This document shows, piece after piece, positions 16,252-24,626 of a stretch of 64,000 bases of DNA. Position numbers and translations under genes: made by a program. Under the pieces are notes generated by a model that did not search any database, was not told the DNA's origin, and was given only the letters and a program-made list of their open reading frames with translations. This DNA comes from a virus: positions 1-64,000 of the IMG/VR virus record IMGVR_UViG_3300043436_003602; one strand, given 5' to 3'. How positions within the stretch are numbered: position 1 is the first letter of the stretch; the number at the start of each line of letters is the position of its first letter.

Positions 16252-16455
16252 ATGGCTTGGATGAAAATCTCAGAACCCCTGATGGTTAAACTGCTGGAAT
16301 TACCTGAGGGCACGTCTCTCGGTTGTGATCCTTCCGGCAATATGGATATTGAGGTATTTCACCCCGATATACCGAAGGACGCAAAGAACGTACTGCCCAC
16401 CTGGGTCAAGGAGGGAGATACCATGAAGTTCCTGGGATTTAAGGTTATCGACTAA
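16252..16455 (+). CDS. Hypothetical protein (67 aa)
   Basis: A small acidic protein with a strong ribosome binding site (GGAGGAATACT before ATG). Its stop overlaps the next start. Not recognised. Confidence 0.65.
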   Translation: MAWMKISEPLMVKLLELPEGTSLGCDPSGNMDIEVFHPDIPKDAKNVLPTWVKEGDTMKFLGFKVID

Positions 16456-16880
16456 TGCCCTACGCCTCTGTGGATATCAAGAAGAAAAGCCAGGCTTCAC
16501 GGTATCGTCGCGTTAAAGCGGCAAGTCCACAGAGGTGGTGGATTTACAACCTGCGCAGCAAATGCAAGAAGCAGGGCCTCGAGTTTGACATCGAGGAGGA
16601 TGACCTGGTTGTACCAGCGCACTGCCCGGTACTCGGTATTCCGCTGCTCTGGGAAGGCTCTCGGGATAACTTACCGTCGGTTGATCGCGTCAACAATGAT
16701 CGCGGTTACGTCAAGGGCAATGTCGAAGTCATCAGCTGGCGCGCCAACTGGCTTAAGGCAAACGCGACAGTCGAAGAGATGAAAAGGATGGCGGCCTACT
16801 ATGAGCAAAAAAGCCGAGACGCGCATACAGCAGCGGATAAGAAAGGCTCTTCTAAAAGAGGTCGGAGGAAAGTGGTTTAA
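16455..16880 (+). CDS. HNH-like endonuclease (141 aa)
   Basis: CPVLGIPL (near residue 57) and the downstream DRVNNDRGYVKGNVEVIS (near 77-94) match the small HNH/endonuclease VII-like phage family. A Cys pair and the N of GNV are in place. It is a probable DNA endonuclease, either for recombination/packaging or a free-standing homing-type enzyme. It overlaps the following VRR-NUC gene by about 80 bases. Confidence 0.65.
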   Translation: MPYASVDIKKKSQASRYRRVKAASPQRWWIYNLRSKCKKQGLEFDIEEDDLVVPAHCPVLGIPLLWEGSRDNLPSVDRVNNDRGYVKGNVEVISWRANWLKANATVEEMKRMAAYYEQKSRDAHTAADKKGSSKRGRRKVV

Positions 16881-17310
16881 GGTTCATGGGTCAGCCTTTC
16901 AAGAAAGTGGCCAGCCAGACATCATTGGGTGCGTCGATGGGCAGTTCTACGGATTTGAGGTTAAAGTGCCGCTCAAAGGAAAGCCTAGCGAGCTTCAACT
17001 CGAGACTCTCGCTGAATGGCGTGAACAGGGAGCTATCGCTTGTATCGTGGAAAGCCCTTCACAAGCAGTCGCCTTGGTTAAAGCTGCTCAAGCCACACCA
17101 GAAAAGAGGCGTCGAGGCAATCGTCTCTACCGATGGATTTGCCGCACTCTTCGCGCAACGCACGGGGAAGACATGGGTTACGGGCGCAGTGCTAGAGGTG
17201 GAAAGACTAAGCACCCTAGACGTACTCCTCGTTGGGCCAAAGACCAATTTGAAAAGCACATGGGTAAAGTTCTTCCAAGAGAAGCTGCCCCACTATCGTG
17301 TGTGCCTTAG
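16801..17310 (+). CDS. VRR-NUC nuclease (169 aa as read; domain about 96 aa)
   Basis: Residues 1-96 are a typical VRR-NUC domain (QPDIIGCVDGQFYGFEVKVP, then QLETLAEWREQGAIACIVES), a PD-(D/E)XK-fold nuclease often paired with an SNF2 helicase in phages. The last 70 residues (Arg-rich, unlike the family) are read through the start of the helicase in another frame. Either the gene simply runs on for about 290 bases, or a frameshift joins the two domains. Confidence 0.75.
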   Translation: MSKKAETRIQQRIRKALLKEVGGKWFKVHGSAFQESGQPDIIGCVDGQFYGFEVKVPLKGKPSELQLETLAEWREQGAIACIVESPSQAVALVKAAQATPEKRRRGNRLYRWICRTLRATHGEDMGYGRSARGGKTKHPRRTPRWAKDQFEKHMGKVLPREAAPLSCVP

Positions 17311-18511
17311 CCTGAAAGAGTATGACGCCTACCGGAAGAGCGTAGGCAAGCACTCAATCCCCAATACCCATGCCGTCTTGATGCTGAACCCAGAGCAGGT
17401 CACACCGATCCGCGATAAGCTCAAGCGGCGCAAGTGGGATCGGATGGTTTGGGACGAAGCACAGCGACTGAAGAACCGCACGTCACAATCCAGCCGGGAT
17501 GCTGCGATGATCTCCCGGGCTGCGAAGCGCCGGCTCGCACTGACCGGAACACCCATGGACCTCGACCCGAAGGACCTGTGGGCAATCATGCGGTTTGTCG
17601 AAGTCAATGCGCTCGGCGATGGCTGGGGCGACTTCGAGGATCACTTCCTGGTCAAGCCGACAATCGATCTCAAGAAAAAGATGGGCATGGTGCAGCGTCA
17701 GAAGATGATGCTCGCCTATCAGATTGCCAAGCGCAAAGCGCCGATGCGCGAAGATCGGATGGAGGAATACGCCGACCTTATCAGTCCGCACGTCATGAGG
17801 ATCAGCAAGGAGGATGCCGGGATCGATCCTGCCCGCGTTCACCTTATCAAGTTCGACCTTGATCCAGCGGAGGAGAAAAAGTACCGGCAGCTGGAAAAGC
17901 ACATGCTTGTCCGGGTCAAGGGCAAAGCGATCAAGACGCCGCTCAAAATTACGCAGATCGGAAAGTTGCAGCAAATCACCGGAGGGCATATCAAGGATGA
18001 GGAGGGCGAGGTCCACAGGATCGGGACGACCAAGCGCCGGCGACTACGCCGTGCAATCCGGAAGCACGTCGAGCCCGGCAAGCCTTTTGTAGTCTTCTGC
18101 AGGTTTGTCTGGGAAGTTCATCTGATAGCCCGGATACTTGAGCGAATGAACCTCGGGCGAGGTGCCAAGCTGTGGGGTAAGGTAAAGGACCTGAAGAAAG
18201 ACCCTCGTCGAACCAACATGCTGCTAGACTTTCAAAAGGGCAAGTATGATTGGATGGTTTGCCAGCAGAAAACTGGTGGGGTGGGCGTCGATCTATACCG
18301 GGCTCGTAAGTTCTTCGTGTATTCGATGGGCCACTCCTATATCGATTATGACCAGATGCTTAGCCGGGGCGACTTCCTAGAACAAAACGAGACGGCAGAT
18401 TTTTTTCTGCTGGTGGTTCGATCATCTATTGACACGGATATCGTTTCTGCTGTAGTAAAGAAAAAGTCGATCACGGAAGCGTTCTATGATCGATTGAAAC
18501 GCGAACCATGA
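17021..18511 (+). CDS. SNF2/DEAD-type helicase (about 496 aa)
   Basis: Motif I AQRTGKTW, motif II VWDEAQRL, motif III ALTGTPMD, and a C-terminal helicase half with VFCRF and GGVGVDL/MLSRGD mark a superfamily 2 SNF2-like ATPase. The frame is open from 16886, but that N-terminus is only the VRR-NUC gene read in another frame. The conserved part begins at LLKPHQKRGVEA, and the nearest upstream start is GTG 17021, without a clear ribosome binding site. The true start, or a +1 frameshift from VRR-NUC, is unresolved. Confidence 0.8.
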   Translation: MNRELSLVSWKALHKQSPWLKLLKPHQKRGVEAIVSTDGFAALFAQRTGKTWVTGAVLEVERLSTLDVLLVGPKTNLKSTWVKFFQEKLPHYRVCLSLKEYDAYRKSVGKHSIPNTHAVLMLNPEQVTPIRDKLKRRKWDRMVWDEAQRLKNRTSQSSRDAAMISRAAKRRLALTGTPMDLDPKDLWAIMRFVEVNALGDGWGDFEDHFLVKPTIDLKKKMGMVQRQKMMLAYQIAKRKAPMREDRMEEYADLISPHVMRISKEDAGIDPARVHLIKFDLDPAEEKKYRQLEKHMLVRVKGKAIKTPLKITQIGKLQQITGGHIKDEEGEVHRIGTTKRRRLRRAIRKHVEPGKPFVVFCRFVWEVHLIARILERMNLGRGAKLWGKVKDLKKDPRRTNMLLDFQKGKYDWMVCQQKTGGVGVDLYRARKFFVYSMGHSYIDYDQMLSRGDFLEQNETADFFLLVVRSSIDTDIVSAVVKKKSITEAFYDRLKREP

Positions 18512-18526
18512 TGAAGGGACATTTCA

Positions 18527-18901
18527 ATGGCCAAGGACAAGTCAAAAAGTAACAAGTCGGAAAAAGTCGATGCGAAGAACGAAAAGGCGGCCGAACGCGA
18601 GTTCAAGTATGGCGTCGAGGACATCGCCGAGGAACTGGGCATCAAGCCGGCTTCGGTGCGCGTCCAGCTCCGCAACAAGGGCATCGAAAAAGCCGGGAAG
18701 GCCTATGGCTGGAACTCCAAGTCGGAGCTGAAGGAGGTGATCGAGCAGATCAAGGCCAAGGCCGACGAGGATGAGGACGAAGCGCCCGCCAAGAAGTCGA
18801 AGAAGAAGGACAAGGCCGAGAAGCCGGCGAAGACCGACAAGAAGGCCAAGAAGGCGAAGACTAAGAAGTCTAAGGACGACGAGGACGAAGACGACGATTG
18901 A
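18527..18901 (+). CDS. Mini-HTH protein with charged tail (124 aa)
   Basis: Residues 28-75 (YGVEDIAEELGIKPASVRVQ to KAYGWNSKSE) form the window's recurring small HTH-like domain. The remainder is a Lys/Ala-rich tail ending in DDEDEDDD, similar in composition to the tail of the SSB-like protein. AAGGGA precedes the ATG. It is a possible DNA-binding or nucleoid-associated phage protein. Confidence 0.65.
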   Translation: MAKDKSKSNKSEKVDAKNEKAAEREFKYGVEDIAEELGIKPASVRVQLRNKGIEKAGKAYGWNSKSELKEVIEQIKAKADEDEDEAPAKKSKKKDKAEKPAKTDKKAKKAKTKKSKDDEDEDDD

Positions 18902-18929
18902 TCGTCAACACGCCATCACTATTCCTCCG

Positions 18930-18959
18930 AGGGGTCCTGGGTTCGCGCCTGGGGCCCCT
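18930..18959 (+). terminator. Hairpin terminator candidate
   Basis: An eight-pair stem (AGGGGTCC with GGGGCCCCT, one G-U) is followed only by TTCT, so termination may be partial. It ends the replication operon. The 279-base gap 18902-19180 otherwise holds no gene I can support, only the promoter at 19121. Confidence 0.5.
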
Positions 18960-19120
18960 TCTGGTAGGTGCGAACGTCGAGCGCTGAGGTCAAATCGACT
19001 AGTCGATGCGCAGTGCGTCACTTCATACGCCGACGACCGAGCTCATCAATCGCCCAGCGCTGCCCTGGCATACCATCATGATGATCGCCTAAGGACGTAA
19101 AAGCGTTCTATATCTGCCCA

Positions 19121-19149
19121 TTGACTCAAAGATGAATGGGAAGTATCAT
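19121..19149 (+). promoter_or_regulatory. Rightward sigma70-like promoter
   Basis: TTGACT (19121-19126), exactly 17 bases, TATCAT (19144-19149), then AAGGGG eight bases before ATG 19181. It would drive the winged-helix regulator and lysis genes separately from the replication operon. Confidence 0.65.
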
Positions 19150-19180
19150 ACCCTCATCGCGGGATTGAAGGGGCATAGCC

Positions 19181-19576
19181 ATGGAACCATCACGAGAACA
19201 ACAGCTTGAGGAAGAGAACGAACTCCTGCGTCGGCAGCTGTCTGAGCTGACGGGCACAAGCAGAGAGCTGGGTGCATTGATGGCACTGAGGTATGGCATG
19301 ACACATACGCTTGCCACCATGATTTATATCTTGGTGAAGCGAGCCCCCGCAGTTATCTCACGATCCACATTCCACAGCATCATGTATGGGGACCGGTCTG
19401 ATGGCGGACCCGAACCCAAGATATTTGATGTCCGTGTCTCCAGACTTCGCGCGATCCTCAAAGAGCTGGGCTGTAAAGGAAAGATCGAAACGGTATGGCA
19501 TGCCGGTTATCGCGCGAACCCCGAACTCGTTAGGTGGGTAAGGGCCCTTTACGACCAGCAGATACCGAAGGAGTAG
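19181..19576 (+). CDS. Winged-helix regulator, OmpR/PhoB-type DNA-binding domain (131 aa)
   Basis: An N-terminal coiled coil (EQQLEEENELLRRQL) is followed by a C-terminal domain with the response-regulator winged-helix signature (VSRLRAILKELG, then KIETVWHAGYR), but there is no receiver domain. It could be the phage's late-gene activator, or could interfere with host OmpR/CtrA-type control. It has its own promoter and sits just before the lysis genes. The function is inferred. Confidence 0.7.
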   Translation: MEPSREQQLEEENELLRRQLSELTGTSRELGALMALRYGMTHTLATMIYILVKRAPAVISRSTFHSIMYGDRSDGGPEPKIFDVRVSRLRAILKELGCKGKIETVWHAGYRANPELVRWVRALYDQQIPKE

Positions 19577-19579
19577 ACG

Positions 19580-20056
19580 ATGGGAACTGTCCTATTTAAG
19601 CTGTTCGGTTTCGATGTTACCTGGAAGCTACTGCTTCGCCTCGGTATTGGCATTGCCGCAGCTGTGGTCCTCTACCTCGCCTATGACGCGGTTCGGGATC
19701 ACTTTGCACACATTGACGAGATCGAGCAGCAGAACGAGACCCTGAAGTCCGACAAGGTTCGGCTTGAGGGTCAGCTCGAAGGCGCCGTCGAGACCAATCG
19801 CCAGAACCAAGAAACCGCCAAGGCTAACGACGAAATCCGCCAGAATAACCAGGAGATCGCCGCTGCCGAGAGGGCTGCTGCAACCGCACGAGCTCAAACC
19901 TATAGGGAGATACGCAATGCGATCAATTCTGCTTCGCCGCCCGCAACTGCTCAGCCTGTTGCTCCTGTCATCCTCGACACTCTTGAACGCCTGTGGGGGC
20001 CGGGCTCCACCGCCGGAAATCCGGGTGGTCGTTCGGGATCGGATGGTCTTCGCTGA
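19580..20056 (+). CDS. Inner-membrane spanin, Rz-like (158 aa)
   Basis: One N-terminal membrane segment (about residues 16-36) is followed by a long periplasmic coiled coil rich in Glu, Gln and Asn (QQNETLKSDKVRLEGQLEGA and on), the usual i-spanin layout. The o-spanin gene starts inside it in another frame, the classic Rz/Rz1 arrangement. It acts in outer-membrane disruption at lysis. Confidence 0.82.
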   Translation: MGTVLFKLFGFDVTWKLLLRLGIGIAAAVVLYLAYDAVRDHFAHIDEIEQQNETLKSDKVRLEGQLEGAVETNRQNQETAKANDEIRQNNQEIAAAERAAATARAQTYREIRNAINSASPPATAQPVAPVILDTLERLWGPGSTAGNPGGRSGSDGLR

Positions 20057-20264
20057 GCCGGACCCAGCACTACGTGAGTGCATGGCTCGGCTCGAGAGGC
20101 GAACGGTCTCCACAGACGTGCAGATTGCTCAGCTCATCGCAGACAGCTTCGAGGTCGGTGATGACTGTCGGGCCAAGCTCGCGGCTACTTGGCGATCCAT
20201 CGATGAAACTCGATCAAGAGTGGAAGCGTTCAATCGCGCACAGAAAGAGGCCAACCCGCAATGA
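19917..20264 (+). CDS. Outer-membrane lipoprotein spanin, Rz1-like (115 aa)
   Basis: A type II signal peptide (basic start, then LLSLLLLSSSTLLNAC) has its lipobox Cys at residue 26, followed by PPPEI, as in o-spanins. GGGAG lies seven bases before ATG 19917, inside the i-spanin gene in the other frame. At 115 residues it is longer than lambda Rz1. It partners the i-spanin. Confidence 0.82.
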   Translation: MRSILLRRPQLLSLLLLSSSTLLNACGGRAPPPEIRVVVRDRMVFAEPDPALRECMARLERRTVSTDVQIAQLIADSFEVGDDCRAKLAATWRSIDETRSRVEAFNRAQKEANPQ

Positions 20265-20926
20265 ACCCCTACCACGTCTTGGGCGTGGACCAGAAGGCCG
20301 GCAATAAGCAGATTAAAGCTGCCTATCGTCGGCTATCTGCGTTGCACCATCCCGACAAGCCAACGGGTGACACCGATCAGTTCCATGAGCTACAGGCTGC
20401 TTATGATGTACTGAGGGACTCAGATCGACGCAAGCGCTACGACGCTACAGGAAGGACAGACGAGTTCAAGGCAACGCCTCAGCGCGTCCAGGCGTTCATT
20501 GAGACGACCATGCACTCGGTAATCGAAGCGCAGCGTCCTGACGGCTCGAGCGATGATCCGGTCTTCGAGAACATTCGAGACAAGATACTCGCTACCATGA
20601 TTGCCGCTCGGGTCGAGATCAAGAACCAGCTGTTCAGGACTCAGCGAAAGCTGGAGCGGTGCCAGCGCATGGTCGACCGTTTCAAGCCGAGAGCGGACTT
20701 CGACCCTGTGGGATTGTCCTTGTCAAAGGAGAAGGGTCGACTGCAGGCAGAGCTTCACAGACATGAGGATGCTTTGGAGCTATCGATAGAAGTCGAGCGA
20801 GTGCTCAAGACTTATGATTATGAGGTTGGCCCCGGACCGGAGGGACAGTACAGCCCGGGACCAACCACCCGCCCGGCGGGCGGATACCGTCTTACTTCGT
20901 CTCGTCGCCAGGGGTTCCTGGCTTGA
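20261..20926 (+). CDS. J-domain (DnaJ-like) protein (221 aa)
   Basis: Residues 1-65 form a J domain with the HPDK tetrad (LHHPDKPTG) and the closing RKRYD. The rest (coiled-coil helix about 110-185) has no Cys-rich zinc or substrate domain. It would recruit host DnaK to an unknown client, for replication or virion assembly. The ATGA overlap ties it to the spanins. Its 3' end overlaps the opposing holin gene by 35 bases. Confidence 0.85.
   Translation: MNPYHVLGVDQKAGNKQIKAAYRRLSALHHPDKPTGDTDQFHELQAAYDVLRDSDRRKRYDATGRTDEFKATPQRVQAFIETTMHSVIEAQRPDGSSDDPVFENIRDKILATMIAARVEIKNQLFRTQRKLERCQRMVDRFKPRADFDPVGLSLSKEKGRLQAELHRHEDALELSIEVERVLKTYDYEVGPGPEGQYSPGPTTRPAGGYRLTSSRRQGFLA
20869..20883. terminator. 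GC hairpin at the convergent junction
   Basis: CCGCCC-GGC-GGGCGG forms a six-pair GC stem where the rightward lysis operon meets the 23-kb leftward late operon. It lies inside the J-domain gene and has no U-run in either direction, so it is at best a weak or pausing signal. Confidence 0.3.
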
Positions 20927-21296
20927 CGGTAGTCGAGGTGACCGTAGTCACGCTCGGGTGAGTATCATCAGACCCGCCACCCGCTTCGATCTTGGTACCG
21001 CCCGGTCCCTGGATCGTGATCGACCGACGCCCGAGAACGAACCACAGGCCGAGGATTGAGAGGGCCATGAGTATCCAAGAACCTTTGGCCATCGTCTCCA
21101 TCGATGCAAGCTGCAGCTTGACAATCTCGAACAGCTGAGCTGCGCTCATGCCTTCTCGATACCAGCGAGCAGACCCAATGAGAGTCATCACTCGCCAAGC
21201 AAGAATGAAAGCAACTGCACCCCCACCGATTGAAGCAATCAGCGCGATGAAAGACCGCCAATCCTTGGGCGGCCATTCGGGAAACCACTTTTTCAT
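20892..21296 (-). CDS. Holin candidate, two membrane segments (134 aa)
   Basis: Two hydrophobic segments (about residues 17-41 and 72-91), a short basic/aromatic N-terminus and a polar Ser/Thr/Gly C-terminus. It sits directly after the endolysin gene, as expected for a holin. GGGGG lies about six bases before ATG 21296. It would permeabilise the inner membrane to release the endolysin. Confidence 0.65.
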   Translation of the reverse strand: MKKWFPEWPPKDWRSFIALIASIGGGAVAFILAWRVMTLIGSARWYREGMSAAQLFEIVKLQLASMETMAKGSWILMALSILGLWFVLGRRSITIQGPGGTKIEAGGGSDDTHPSVTTVTSTTVKPGTPGDETK

Positions 21297-21297
21297 A

Positions 21298-22053
21298 TTA
21301 AACCCCCAGTGCCTTCCAGGTTGCAGGACCCACAAGGCCGTCGGCAGTCAGCCCCTTGGATTGTTGGAATGCGCGAACGGCCCGGTCGGTTCCGGGACCA
21401 AATTGGCCATCCGCAGTAATCCCGAGCTTTGTCTGAAGAAGGACAACGGATTGACCGCGGTCACCCTTCCGAAGCATGACTCGGCTAGGCGGTACCGGAG
21501 TCACCGTGCGGCGACCCTCGGCGCTTGTCATGATCCTCTCGACGTTCTCCCGGAACTCCACCATATCGAAGGATGGGTCAATCTTACGACCTCGGGGAGT
21601 TGCGTATTCCTTGTGCCCCACAGCCATGACATCATCAAGGTCGAGGTGAAGAAGGATAGCAGCTACGCCTCGCTCGTAAGCATCCATCTGGGCATCGGGC
21701 CAGGGATCGGTCCCATCGCCCGCGTTCTCGGCTTCGATGCCGATAAAGGCTGAGTTGCCCGAAGCCCCGTGCCAGGACCCCGCGCCAGCGTGATTGCATC
21801 GACCAGCGCCGACAACGTGGAAAGTCCCATCCCGCGCAAGGAACAGCTGGGACAGTGGCCCGGGCAAATCGCTTCGGCCATCCCTCACAAGACGAAGGCT
21901 GGGCGAGTTGCCCTTCTTCGATCCTGCGGTGTGGTGAAGCATGACGCCCCGAACTGTGGACATAGGTCCGCGACCGCGGTCCTTCCAGCCCTCCTCCTCG
22001 ACAACACTCAGTCCTGCAGCTCGCAAGACGTCGGCAAGCCAAGTTAACATCAT
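21298..22053 (-). CDS. Endolysin: N-acetylmuramoyl-L-alanine amidase with peptidoglycan-binding domain (251 aa)
   Basis: Amidase_2/PGRP fold with zinc-ligand His in VMLHHTAG, NHAG and GHKEYATPRGRKIDP. The last 60 residues (RKGDRGQSVVLLQTKLGITA to GPATWKALGV) are a PG_binding_1 domain. No signal peptide is seen, so export would depend on the holin. AGGAG lies seven bases before ATG 22053. Confidence 0.9.
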   Translation of the reverse strand: MMLTWLADVLRAAGLSVVEEEGWKDRGRGPMSTVRGVMLHHTAGSKKGNSPSLRLVRDGRSDLPGPLSQLFLARDGTFHVVGAGRCNHAGAGSWHGASGNSAFIGIEAENAGDGTDPWPDAQMDAYERGVAAILLHLDLDDVMAVGHKEYATPRGRKIDPSFDMVEFRENVERIMTSAEGRRTVTPVPPSRVMLRKGDRGQSVVLLQTKLGITADGQFGPGTDRAVRAFQQSKGLTADGLVGPATWKALGV

Positions 22054-22063
22054 GGTACTTCTC

Positions 22064-22537
22064 CTAATCAATATAGAATTGGATGCCCGACATGCTCGTG
22101 AAGAACATGTTGGACGCGGCTACTTCAACATTACCGTTGGACTTGACATTCCATCGGCAAAGACCTCCCGCAGAATAACCACAGAAGATAAGGTCAGCGG
22201 TCGGGCGATACCCCGCGAGGAGGGTGAAGATCACGCCATCGGTCGAAGCTGTAGCGTGTTGCATTGCCCCTTCAATCGTGACCAGTCCTGAGCTGTCGAT
22301 ACGATACCGTGGATTGCGCCAGGCGCCGCCAAGCCCGATCCACCCGAGGTTGAGGGGAGGAACCTGCCAATCCTGAGGATCAAAGTCCTCAAGGAACGCA
22401 AGCTTTTTGCCGCCAGCAATGCCCGCGCTCGAACGAGGCCGACCATCATTGGTCGAAACGGTGACCTCTCCCATGAGCCCAGTGTAGTCGTTGAGGTTGG
22501 TATCTGTATCATGGATGAGTTGAAGTGAAGTACCCAT
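22064..22537 (-). CDS. Tail-tip or receptor-binding accessory protein (157 aa)
   Basis: A beta-rich protein whose first residues (LQLIHDTDTNLNDYTGLMGE) resemble N-terminal attachment segments of phage tropism proteins. It lies directly after the tail-tip protein gene, with TTATAT spacing and AGGGA before ATG. It is likely virion-associated. Receptor binding is inferred from position. Confidence 0.5.
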   Translation of the reverse strand: MGTSLQLIHDTDTNLNDYTGLMGEVTVSTNDGRPRSSAGIAGGKKLAFLEDFDPQDWQVPPLNLGWIGLGGAWRNPRYRIDSSGLVTIEGAMQHATASTDGVIFTLLAGYRPTADLIFCGYSAGGLCRWNVKSNGNVEVAASNMFFTSMSGIQFYID

Positions 22538-24624
22538 TATATTGTCCCTAAGTTGATCGGTGCGCCGACGATAGGCAGCGAGCCGAGGTTGACGTTACCC
22601 TGTGTGGGCGTGGCGACTTGGCCGAGGTTTACCGGGATGCCGGTCCTCAAGTTGTTCAGGATTACTCCCGAAGCAACCACACCTTTCGGCGTGTAGGTGT
22701 AAGGCGTCAAGGTCGATATGTCTTGAAGGCCAAGGCCAAACTGGTTAAACGATACGAACTTGACGTAGAGGGTCTGGCCGATATAAGCATTGGGCAAGCT
22801 AATCTTCTCCACGGCGTCATCCAGGCGGGTATACTTGTCGCCCGTAGCGTGAGCTCCCGGCTCCGTGCCAAACTGGCCCCTATACAGCTGAGTGAGATCA
22901 TACTCGAAAGGCGCCGTAAGATTTGCGGAGACGTAAGAAAACACCTCACTTCCCACAACAGCCGCGGTCACGCCGGCCTGTGCATCCACAGCGCTGGTCG
23001 AGAGCATCTGTGTTCCGGACTCTGTGAGGTCGACCGAGCAGGTGTTGACTCCATCGGGGTTAGCGCCCGTGTAGTCAGCAAGGTTTGCCGTCAAGACCCC
23101 CTGTGTTGCCGGCTCTTCGATAGTCCCCAGCTGCTGGTAGGTTGCATCGTCCGTGGACACCCAAACCTCAGCACCGCCCCAGTTCGGGCCGCTCCCCGCA
23201 GCCGCTACCCAAATCTGTGCTGCGCCGTTTGTCTGCTGAGACGTCGGCTCATAGATCATCGGGGTATTCACGTCTGGTGCTGCCACGCCCGTGTTAATGG
23301 GGTTGTTTACCACGCTTTGCTTGGGATAGGCCGTTGCTTGGCCGATACCCTCGATGAAGTCCTCGGCTGTAAAGAGCAGGTTACCCTGGTCATCTTCTTC
23401 GAGTTCCACAATTCGCACAGGACGTTGGTTAAGCCCCAACCGACTATCAGTTAGAGTTACAACGTCCATGGGCTCAAGCAGACAGTATTCCCAGCTCAGC
23501 GTGAACTTGTATTGGTTTCGGATATACAGCTTTCGCTGCAGCATTAGCTGGCCCACCAATGAGGCCATTGCGGTCAAGCAAATCTCATTGGCGGTTATCG
23601 TGCTGCCGACACGCTTCCCATAGAGCTGGATTGCACTCTCATCGGTGCATTCAACGGGAAGCACAGAGTACCGGTTCGCCCGATCCTTGATCTCAAGGCG
23701 GATGACGTTATCCATAGTGGATACGTCGATCCGGTTGATCTTGACCGGGTCATCCCCATTCAAGGCAACATAGTCGGTATCATCAAGGTTGTAGAGCGGG
23801 GCTGTGCTGGCCACCCAGGTAAAACCATTCCCGGTGACATTCGTCTCAGCGTAGGGGATGAACTTCAAGACGTTGTCCGACCATACCACGGTCGAGTTGG
23901 TGAAGTCGAGCCAGCGCTGAATAACGTCAGCCGAAGACTCCGCACTCGCCAAAACCGGCGACAGGCCAAAACCCATCGCCTTGCAGTAGCATTGGTAGGA
24001 GGTAGTGCCCGTCCCGCCTTTGAGATAGAAATCACTGATATAGGCTTCGGGGAAATAAGACCCCCAGGCAGCGTTGGTCAAGAGCTGCTCGATCACCAGG
24101 GCACAGTCAGCGTCATCATCGTTTCCGATGTCGCTCAGTGTCTCCGCTAACGGGCCGACGCACTCGAAGCTGTGGACGTGGACACCCGCTGCATCAGTCA
24201 GGGCGTAGTCTTGCTCAGCGATGTAGGCAATCCCATTATAGCTGAGCGCCTTTGTCGGGTTACTCGTGACAAGGTAGGGCCAAGGGTTTTGGGGATCATA
24301 CCCGTTAAACAGCTCACCGGGAAGTTCGGTCTTTTCTTCCTTGTCAATCCATGACCGAGGAACCGCGGTTACCGGTCCCTGGCAAAGCGCAAGGATGACG
24401 TCCGCCGTATAGCTGTAAGTTGTGGTTGTGACCGATCCGCCTTTCCCTCCCTGCTTTTCTTTCTTCGTGATGGTGGTGAAGTTGTCATACCAGATCAAGT
24501 TGGGCGCGAGCGAGTTCGTCCCCATCAAGATGGCGATGGGCATGCTGTTCGAAGACGTCTGAACCTGGAGCCCCGTGTATTGGGGCTTGGTTGCATTCCT
24601 CGACTTGGGCATGAAGATAGACAT
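22537..24624 (-). CDS. Tail tip/central fibre protein, Phage-tail_3-like (695 aa)
   Basis: The order and content match the large GTA-type tail-tip protein (J-like). The N-terminal region holds MPIAILMGTNSLAPNLIWYD. The middle has the hub-type fold with DVIQRWLDFTNSTVVW and MDVVTLTD. The C-terminus has Fn3-like segments (about 440-620). It would sit at the distal tail end and contact the host surface. AAGGA lies seven bases before the ATG. Confidence 0.78.
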   Translation of the reverse strand: MSIFMPKSRNATKPQYTGLQVQTSSNSMPIAILMGTNSLAPNLIWYDNFTTITKKEKQGGKGGSVTTTTYSYTADVILALCQGPVTAVPRSWIDKEEKTELPGELFNGYDPQNPWPYLVTSNPTKALSYNGIAYIAEQDYALTDAAGVHVHSFECVGPLAETLSDIGNDDDADCALVIEQLLTNAAWGSYFPEAYISDFYLKGGTGTTSYQCYCKAMGFGLSPVLASAESSADVIQRWLDFTNSTVVWSDNVLKFIPYAETNVTGNGFTWVASTAPLYNLDDTDYVALNGDDPVKINRIDVSTMDNVIRLEIKDRANRYSVLPVECTDESAIQLYGKRVGSTITANEICLTAMASLVGQLMLQRKLYIRNQYKFTLSWEYCLLEPMDVVTLTDSRLGLNQRPVRIVELEEDDQGNLLFTAEDFIEGIGQATAYPKQSVVNNPINTGVAAPDVNTPMIYEPTSQQTNGAAQIWVAAAGSGPNWGGAEVWVSTDDATYQQLGTIEEPATQGVLTANLADYTGANPDGVNTCSVDLTESGTQMLSTSAVDAQAGVTAAVVGSEVFSYVSANLTAPFEYDLTQLYRGQFGTEPGAHATGDKYTRLDDAVEKISLPNAYIGQTLYVKFVSFNQFGLGLQDISTLTPYTYTPKGVVASGVILNNLRTGIPVNLGQVATPTQGNVNLGSLPIVGAPINLGTI

Positions 24625-24626
24625 GT

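Noticed and set aside
16886-17020. Upstream part of the helicase frame as a real N-terminus
   Set aside because: It is the VRR-NUC coding sequence read in another frame, is Ser/Leu/Arg-rich and resembles no helicase N-terminus.
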